A stretch of DNA of 64,000 nucleotides from NCBI RefSeq assembly GCF_963169125.1, contig NC_084801.1, positions 112,991,061 through 113,055,060 on the forward strand, written 5' to 3'. The stretch is from Humulus lupulus. Taxonomy: Eukaryota; Streptophyta; Magnoliopsida; Rosales; Cannabaceae. Within the stretch, counting starts at the first letter, position 1, and the number at the start of each line of letters is the position of its first letter. Positions 56,903-64,000 of the stretch are shown piece after piece. Under the pieces are notes generated by a model. The model was not told the DNA's origin, did not search any database, and saw nothing but the letters and a program-made list of their open reading frames with translations. The translations under genes and the position numbers were made by a program.

Positions 56903-58266
56903 TTAGGGAATTCCCTAATTTTCTCATTTGTTTGTTTAATTAATATGTAAGATAATATATTTATCCCAAAATAAATATCAGTTAATTCAAAATTAACTTT
57001 ATCTTAAAATATCAGTTTTAAATAAATAAATATCTTATAATAAGGTAATTATTAATCTCTCTCTATATTAATCTAAACACGATTAATATTTATTTTAACA
57101 TATAATTTTTTAAAATAAAATCTATATAGTTAAATAATGAATTAATTCACAACTAATCAATTGCCCATAACTATCACATAATTATTTCCTTGCACCAGTA
57201 AATTAATTCCCTTGCAATTAAGTATTTCTCTCTACAAATCTTCCTTATGACATCCTTACCCTTGACAGTGTAGGACAGAGGTGACTGGGGACCATAGACC
57301 TATAATACGAAGCTCCAATAAACCAGATTATTAATTAAACTCTTTAATCTAATAGTCTTATATATTAATTTCATGATTACTCTACTATAAATATGGAATT
57401 GCACTCTAAGTATTTATAGAATTATATTTACAGAGATTTCTTCGAAGTCCATTGATATAATCAATAAATATAGTTATGTCCTCCATTTATTTGTTCGTTA
57501 ATTAGAGCTGGTCAAGATTATCATTTTACCCTTCTAATTACCTCTTGATCCTTAAGTACCATTAGTTCACTAGTGAATAATTAATCTCTAATCAAATTAT
57601 AGATTTGAGCTCTATAACTATTCAGTTCCATAATTAACCCTTAAGGAAACCAATATTCGATCTGTTAGGAAAGTATAGATTCCATTATTGTAGATCATGT
57701 TCCCAACCATTCATGATATTGAATCTCCAAAACAAAATTCATTAGCCTCATTATACTAAGAAACCTTAACGAATGGATCAAAAGATCCAATAAGCACAAA
57801 CAAGATTTCATGACTACTTAAGATTTAGGTTGGTCTACAAATGACCATCTATTATGATAATAATTAAATCTTTATGTTAAACGGTAAGTTTATAAAGATA
57901 ATTAATTCTCATCTATCGTGTCATATATAATCTCTATTATATACAACACATTTACTAAGATGTCTATCCACATCAGTAGTTTGAATCTAGATTACTTGCA
58001 TTCCGTATGCTTAGTAAATCGTACTAGTAACCATTCATTAAAGATTCCTTACTTTAATATGTTACCTACTATTTTATTCATTATATATGATCTTAATTCT
58101 CTCGTACTAATACGAGATCATATTCTCATGAATGAATATAGATTTTTCTTGATATTATTATATAATTAATTCAAACAATAATTATAACATTCGAATATAA
58201 TAAAATTGTAATTTTGTTTAAATCAATAAAATGTATTTACATGCTTTTAGAGCATTAATCCTAACA
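56903..58266 (-). repeat. Partial 3' LTR of the copia element
   Basis: On the minus strand it starts TGTTAGGATTAATGCTCT at 58266. It is related to the first 1.4 kb of the solo LTR at 14043. No gene. Confidence 0.8.
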
Positions 58267-58295
58267 TTGGGTTGCCAACATTGGGGAACTATTGA

Positions 58296-59058
58296 TCAAG
58301 GAGTTTTTAGTCTCATCCCTCTATTTGTAAAACTCACCAAAACTCTCCCAAGAGGTTTGGTAAATGGATCCGCCAAGTTCTCACAATATTTGACATAGGA
58401 AATTGATATGATACTCTTATCAATCAATTCTCTCGCGTAGCCATGTGTTAGACTTATATGTCTAGACTTCCCATTGTATATTTTGTTGTAAGCTCTAATC
58501 AAAGTGGCTTGATTATCACAATGTATCAAAATCGTCAATACATCAATTGCGGTTTTTGGTATCTCCAAAATGAGATCTCTTAGCCACTCGGCCTCTTTGT
58601 CGGTTGCCGCTAGAGATACAAAACTTAGGCTCCATGATTGAGTGACATATACATGTTTGTTTCTTAGATCCCCAAGAAACGACACCCCCACCAAGGGTGA
58701 ACACCCAACCAGTTGTGTAGAGATAATCTCATACACCTGATATCCAACTTGCGTCAGAATATCCTTCATGTATCTTAAGAAACTTAGAATATTGGAGGGA
58801 TAACTCTTTGATCCTCTTAAGGTATCCAAATAATATTTCCACGACCCACCAATGTTCGATACTTGGATTGCTAGTAAACCTACATATTTTACTAACCGTA
58901 AATGCAATATCCGCTCTAGTACAATGTGCGGCCATTAAACTCCCAATTGCACTTGCATACTCTGCCACCGGTTTCCCTTCATTCTTTTGTGGCTTTATAC
59001 TTGAATCAAAGGGTGTGTTTTCCTTTTTGATATTAAGATGACGAAACTTGTCAAGCAT
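58296..59058 (-). pseudogene. pol: RNase H region of the copia element
   Basis: Two overlapping open frames. 58729-59058 has EYASAIGSLMAAHCTRADIA and YLKRIKELSLQYSK. 58296-58907 has SLAATDKEAEWLRDLILEIP, IHCDNQATLIRAYNKIYNGK and SRHISLTHGYARELID, then ENLADPFTKPLGR and the pol end NRGMRLKTP. This is the standard copia RNase H layout. A frameshift near 58740-58900 splits it. Confidence 0.9.
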
Positions 59059-59291
59059 CTTCTCAATATAATGAGCCTGACCTAATGTATGATAGAAACC
59101 TCATCGTTTCTAATATGTCTTTCATGTCATTACTTAATATCAATAGATAGACACACTAAGATGATATAGTCATCACAAGTCTTAGAATATAAGCACTTAT
59201 TCACATTGTTGTGTCTAAACTCATCCGAAACAATGGCTTCATCAAACTTCTCATGTCATTGCTTTGGTGCTTGTTTTAAACCATATAATGA

Positions 59292-59737
59292 TTAAACAAG
59301 CTTACACACCTTATGTTCATTTCTGATTAGAACAAACCCTTCTGGTTGTTCCATGTAAACCTCCTCATCGAGGTTACCATTTAGGAATGTCGTTTTGACA
59401 TCCATTTGATGAACATATATGTTGTGTAATGATGATAATGAAAACAACAATCTTATTGATGTTGTCCTTGCTACCGGTGCATAGATATCAAAATAATATA
59501 TGCATTCCCTTTGTCTAAACCATTTGGCTACCAACCTTGCCTTAAAGGCTTGAGTGGTCCCATTAGTGTGATATTTTCTTCAAAATACCACTTACAACCT
59601 ATTGTCTTTGATCCTTGTGGTAGATCAAAAATTTCCCAAGTGTGGTTATACATAATTGAATCCATCTCATCATTCATTGCCTCTTTCCAAAAGGCAGAGT
59701 CTCTTGAGGACAACTTCTTGGAAGGTTTTAGGATCAT
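59292..59737 (-). pseudogene. pol: Reverse transcriptase start of the copia element
   Basis: ORF 59528-59737: AFWKEAMNDEMDSIMYNHTW and GCKWYFE. ORF 59292-59534: FDIYAPVARTTSIRLLFSLS, HQMDVKTTFLNGNLDEEVYM and QPEGFV. They are joined by frameshift near 59530. The usual YVDD active site should lie in 59058-59292 but that stretch is decayed and the motif is not recognisable. Confidence 0.9.
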
Positions 59738-60978
59738 CTTCCACTTGAAGTACCATTGGATACTTCAAAGTGTCTCTCTTGTGATTTCCCTCTACTAGGT
59801 AAAGAGTCTCCACTTGAGAGGTTTCATTTTGTAATCCACTCTCTTTAAGCATTTGGATTCTTCTAGGCAATTTTGGTTGCCCTACGACCCTTGAAGGAAA
59901 TTCTTCTTGAGTTCCATCTAATAAGATCGCTTCTTGAGACTTATTGTCACTATACAATAGATTCTCATAGAACTCAACTTCTCTTGATTCAATTATCACA
60001 TTAGAATCCAAGTCTAATAGTCTATAGAGCTTGCTATTTGAGGCATAGCCTACAAATGTACATTTGATGGCCCTTGGACCCAAATTGGTCCTTTTAGGCT
60101 TTGTGCTCTTGCAATAAGAAAGACAACCCCACACTTTGAGATACCCTAGGTTGGGCTTCTTTCCTTTCCATATCTCATATGGTAAATTTTGGTTCTTCTT
60201 TAGAGGAATCCAGTTTAGAATATGACAAGCGAATAACAAGGCTTCTCCCCATAATGAAAAACTCAAATTAGCATGTAATAGCATAATATTTATCATTTCA
60301 ACACATGTTCTATTTTTTATTTCCGCTATACCATTTTTTTGGGGCTGTATAAAGGGAATGTGTATTCATGTATTATACCATTCATCTCACAAAACACATT
60401 GAATTCATTGGAAAAGTATTCATCGCCCTATCATTTCTAATCACTTTAATTTTTCATTCCAATTGATTTTCTACTTTGGCTTTATATATTTTATTAATGT
60501 AAAAGGCCTCATCCTTATTCTTAAGAAATTACACATATGTGAATCTAGAGCAATCATCAAGAAGGGTAATAAATTACCTGTATCCACCCCTAGTAATTAT
60601 TCCATTCAATTCACATAAATCACTATGCATCAAATCTAACAAGTTAGTTCATCTTTCAACACTTGGAAAATATTTTCTAATTCTTTTAATTGTACTATAT
60701 CCTATATGAACAAGTCTATCATGTCACAAAGTAATAGAATCAAAGCCAAGAATATAGGAGGAATATATACATGCATTATTATCAAAACAAGAGTCTTTGG
60801 TACACAATTTTATCATTCCATCACACACATACCCTTTCCCCACAAATTAGTTCCCTTTGGACAAGATTAGCTTGTCGGACTTAAACACAAATTCGATGTC
60901 CGGTTTGCTCAACAAGTGCCCACTCACAAGTTTCCTACCCATATCTGAAACATACAATACATTGGTCAAAAGAACCTT
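59670..60978 (-). pseudogene. pol: Integrase and pre-integrase region of the copia element
   Basis: ORF 59670-60296: LWGEALLFACHILNWIPLKK, YEIWKGKKPNLGYLKVWGC and KCTFVGYASNSKLYRLLDLD, the C-terminal integrase region of copia. Upstream, 60300-60978 has stops but shows LLDDCSRFTY and LMHSDLCEL-type core blocks and a WHDRLVHIGY-like pre-integrase block near 60690-60720. It is cut by the Tekay element at 60978. Confidence 0.88.
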
Positions 60979-63250
60979 TGTAATGCCCTGGTTAGCCAAG
61001 ACCGCTACACTGTGTGTTTATAAAGATGAAGGACTTCCTAATCAAGTCATTTAGTTAAAACGTGATACTAAAACCACCAATGAGCTAGGGTTAAAAGGTT
61101 TTGGTCTCAAAAGTGTACATTCTAAATAACAAAACATTTTATACTTGGGATCCCAAAAAGGAACAACGTTCGAAAGTTAGTTTACAAAATTTACAAGGTT
61201 TAAACAACTATTAGCCATTCTAAGGAAAAACAAACATTTTTTGTTCCCCTGTTCCTGTCTTCCCCTCAACTATGGCGGCTGAGTAGCTAGTCATGTACAT
61301 TCAGCTCACAAAGCTCTCTAATTCAGGGCAGATCAAGTTTGCCCTTGCCTTTACCTGCACCACGTAGCACCCGTGAGCCGAGGCCCAGCAAGAAAACATA
61401 ATATGCATCACAAACAACAATAACAGATGAATAATCCTTTAAGCATGATCAAACACTTAACACTCATATTAATCACATAGCATGTATTCAGAATCAAAGA
61501 TACAACTAAGCATTAACAACGATCAAGTTACATGATATTCAGGGCCGAAAACTTAGGCCACACCCTCTGTTTACCCCACTGACTCCGGCCCGCTTAAACC
61601 GAGCTCAGTGCATAATAAGCTATCCTCGACTACCAGTGGCCGAGATGCACCCTGTGCGCTAGTGTAACCTCGGGCACTCTTAGGCCGTGGTTTACTTTTT
61701 ACATGGCATAATACCATCCATTCAGAGCATACATAATAGGGAACCCTTAGTCCCATTACAAATACACAACTAGGTGTAGTTTTCTTACCTTTAATTCCCA
61801 CGTTCACTAACTACGAGTGACGACTCCCGAGCATGATCCGCTACCCAAGCCCTAGCTTAACACCTAGTCACAACCAAGGTAATGGATTCCATTAATGTTC
61901 AAGTAAAGGTTTCTGGGTACGATTCTAGTTTCTGGGATATCGAATTCCACCAAACATGGTGGTGGAATCGATCTTGAGCACCCTAGGTTAGGTTCCCGAG
62001 CTTAAAATTCCCAAAAGATAAAAAATGCACCTAAGGGCTGCGCCCCCTAAAACCTAGAGGCGGCTCACCCCTGAAACAAAAACCAAGCCCCTCAGAAGGT
62101 AAAAACGTGGCGTGGCCCTGCCCTGTGGCACCGCGGTGCTCCCCTCCGGCAGAGCCTCCCTGGCTCCTTTGCTTCGTAGGGCCACAACGCTCTAGAACAG
62201 AGCCACGGCCCAACCCTTCGTGCCCAGAAATCCCACCATTTCTAACATCCTAACCTTATTCAAAACCACCCCAAAAAACCATAACTCCAACCCCTATTAA
62301 TCTCAAGACTTTTAACATGATTCTAGCAACATAATCCAATAGAAAACCTAGCTTAAAACCCATTAAAATCCCATTTTGATTTCTGAAACCCAAGAACTTA
62401 AGAACACAAAACCAGCAATGGAACAACAGAATTCAGTCATTAATTTATGGATTCAAGCTTACCTCCACAGTAGAATCACTCCTGAAAGCAAAATCCAAGC
62501 TAACTCCCAAGCTTTCCACCTTGATTCAACCTTGAGATTAAGAACCTAGGAACCCTTAGATTTCAACCCTTAAACCATATAATCAACTAGTCAAAAACGA
62601 AATCCAGTGCTTACCTTATTTTATGGTTGAATTCCCTTACTGAACTTGAGCTATTTCCTCAAAACTAAAGCCCAAATCACTGGATTCCCAGCTCAATTCC
62701 CTTAGATTTAAGTGGTTTCCTTAAGAAGAGAAGAGAAGGAAAAGAGGAGCAAAATGGGTCGGTTTGTGCTTTATTCTTCCGGTTTCTATTGTGTTTAGTC
62801 TAACCTTAGTTAATTAAGTCAATCCCGAGGCTCGGGGTACTGAAAACATCCCCGAGGGAAAAATGGTAAAATTGCTCAATATTCCCGCCTAAGTCTCCTA
62901 ACCTCAAATTTATCTCCGTATATTTATTTCCATGACCCGATAACTCAGATAATTATCAAATACCCAAATTACCCCTTCACTTTCCCTAAGACAAATATTA
63001 AGCCCCGTTGTGACTTTCCCACTGACTGGCTCCCTAGGATCGCCTCAAATCGCACGCTGCAGATCTACCCACATAATAATGTGGTTCTCACAGATATAAC
63101 ATTTAACCACATTTGCATTCATATAATCATACAAGCATGCTTATCATATAATCATGCATTAAATTACTAAATTCACACATAAACCAATTATGCCCTCCCG
63201 GCACACTAATCAAGGCCCTTAAGCCACATTAGTGATTTTGGGTCGTTACA
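60979..63250 (-). repeat. 3' LTR, Tekay-type, 2272 bp
   Basis: On the plus strand it begins TGTAATGCCC and ends GGGTCGTTACA. In inverted orientation it shows the Tekay islands (CCTTTACCTGCACCACG near 61348-61365 and TTTTCTTACCTTTAATTCC near 61781-61799). No gene inside. Confidence 0.9.
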
Positions 63251-63262
63251 ACTATCCCCTTC
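63251..63262 (-). promoter_or_regulatory. Polypurine tract of the right-hand Tekay element
   Basis: On the minus strand GAAGGGGATAGT abuts the LTR, matching the tract of the left-hand Tekay element. Confidence 0.82.
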
Positions 63263-63286
63263 TATTGAGAATTTCGTCCTCGAAAT

Positions 63287-64000
63287 TTACCTGAATAGCT
63301 TGGGATACTGATCCCGCATTGTTGTCTCTAACTCCCAGGTCGCTTCCTCGACCTTGCTATTTCTCCACAACACTTTAATTAACGGAATCGTCTTATTCCG
63401 TAGAACTTTGTCCTTCCGATCTAAAATCTGAAATGGTCGCTCTTCATAGGACAAATCTATTTGTAACTCTAAGTCCTCATACTTCAACACATGCATCGTA
63501 TTTGAAACATACTTTCGCAACATGGAATACATCATGAACTCTCGATAGCGACGGTGGCAAGGCCACCTGTCCAATCCTTTCTAGAATCTCGAAAGGTCCA
63601 ACAAACCGAGGGCTCAGCTTGGCTTTTACCCCAAATCTCCTCACCCCTCTCAGTGGTGAAACTCGCAGAAATACGTGGTCCCCAACCTGGAACTCCACAT
63701 CCCCACGCTTAGGATCAGCGTAGCTTTTCTGCCTACTCTGCGAGGCAAGCATTCTGGCTCGAATCTTCTCAATAGCTTCATTAGTCTTCTGAACCATATC
63801 TGGCCCTAAATACTTCCTCTCACCCATCTCATCCCAATGAATGGGTGATCTACACTTTCTCCCATATAACATTTCATAAGGAGCCACTCCAATCGTGGAT
63901 TGATAACTGTTGTTATACGAGAACTCAATCAACGGTAGATACTTACTCCAAGATCCCTCAAAATAATTCACACACGCCCTAAGCATGTCCTCCAACACCT
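63287..64000 (-). pseudogene. pol: Integrase C-terminus and chromodomain, Tekay element
   Basis: ORF 63477-63998 (open at the window edge): FEGSWSKYLPLIEFSYNNSY, YEMLYGRKCRSPIHWDEMGE, RGDVEFQVGDHVFLRVSPLR and KLSPRFVGPFEILERIG. A frameshift near 63545-63575 moves to ORF 63287-63574: LSYEERPFQILDRKDKVLRN, then the chromodomain with KVLWRNSKVEEATWELE and YPKLFR at the end. The chromodomain binds modified histone tails and guides integration. This copy is much better kept than the one at 1690-4129. Confidence 0.9.

Larger units (their letters stand above)
56903..60978 (-). mobile_element. Ty1/copia element, minus strand, interrupted on both sides
   Basis: It has part of a 3' LTR (56903-58266) and the RNase H, RT and integrase remnants in copia order (integrase upstream of RT). 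The Tat element interrupts the LTR at 56902/56903 and a Tekay element interrupts the integrase region at 60978. The rest of the LTR should be beyond the left edge of the window, and the 5' part beyond the right edge. It is the oldest visible layer. Confidence 0.85.
60979..64000 (-). mobile_element. Tekay-type chromovirus, minus strand, runs off the right edge
   Basis: 3' LTR 60979-63250, polypurine tract, then integrase tail with chromodomain to the window end. It is inserted in copia pol. The left duplication copy would be ACCTT (60974-60978); the right copy is outside. Confidence 0.9.

Overview
This window looks like eudicot nuclear heterochromatin. It is AT-rich, has no recognisable intact host gene, and is built almost entirely from LTR retrotransposons nested in one another, plus one CACTA DNA transposon that carries pieces of host genes. 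The CRM-clade element and the depth of nesting suggest a pericentromeric or other gene-poor region (inference). I cannot name the species. No rRNA, tRNA or CRISPR array was seen.

Outermost layer: a minus-strand Ty1/copia element holds the right side. Its 3' LTR part is 56903-58266 and its pol remnant 58267-60978. A minus-strand Tekay-type chromovirus (60979 to beyond 64000) interrupts its integrase region. A minus-strand Tat-lineage Ty3/gypsy element sits in the copia LTR. Its 5' LTR is 56358-56902, and its gag, protease, RT, RNase H, integrase and antisense ORF (aORF) run leftwards to 6673. Its 3' LTR lies beyond the left edge. About 9 kb of this Tat element survives, in seven pieces.

Insertions that split the Tat element, from the left: (1) a Tekay element, 1-6672; (2) an LTR-like element with 151-bp terminal inverted repeats, 6922-8141; (3) a Tekay solo LTR, 8637-11188; (4) a Tat solo LTR, 12220-12821; (5) a copia-type solo LTR, 14043-28480, which itself holds a complete but disabled plus-strand Tat element, 15731-27957; (6) a minus Tekay solo LTR, 29521-40476, which holds another solo LTR, 31432-40001, which holds a complete but disabled CRM centromeric chromovirus, 33173-39823; (7) a CACTA transposon, 40870-52211. 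All but the first have matching or near-matching target-site duplications. For insertions 5, 6 and 7, removing the insertion and one duplication copy restores the host reading register, which is strong evidence for the boundaries.

How the genes work together: the gag, PR, RT/RNase H and INT pieces are the copying machinery of the retrotransposons, and every copy is broken by stops, frameshifts or insertions. The two Tat elements each carry, on the opposite strand, an intron-bearing aORF with an N-terminal globular part and a C-terminal coiled coil. The CACTA element has no recognisable transposase. It carries intron-retaining, exon-sized pieces of a TOM1-like protein, an LRR receptor kinase, trehalose-6-phosphate synthase 1 and a base-exchange phosphatidylserine synthase, plus exons I cannot identify. 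It therefore looks like a non-autonomous gene-capturing (Pack-type) CACTA.
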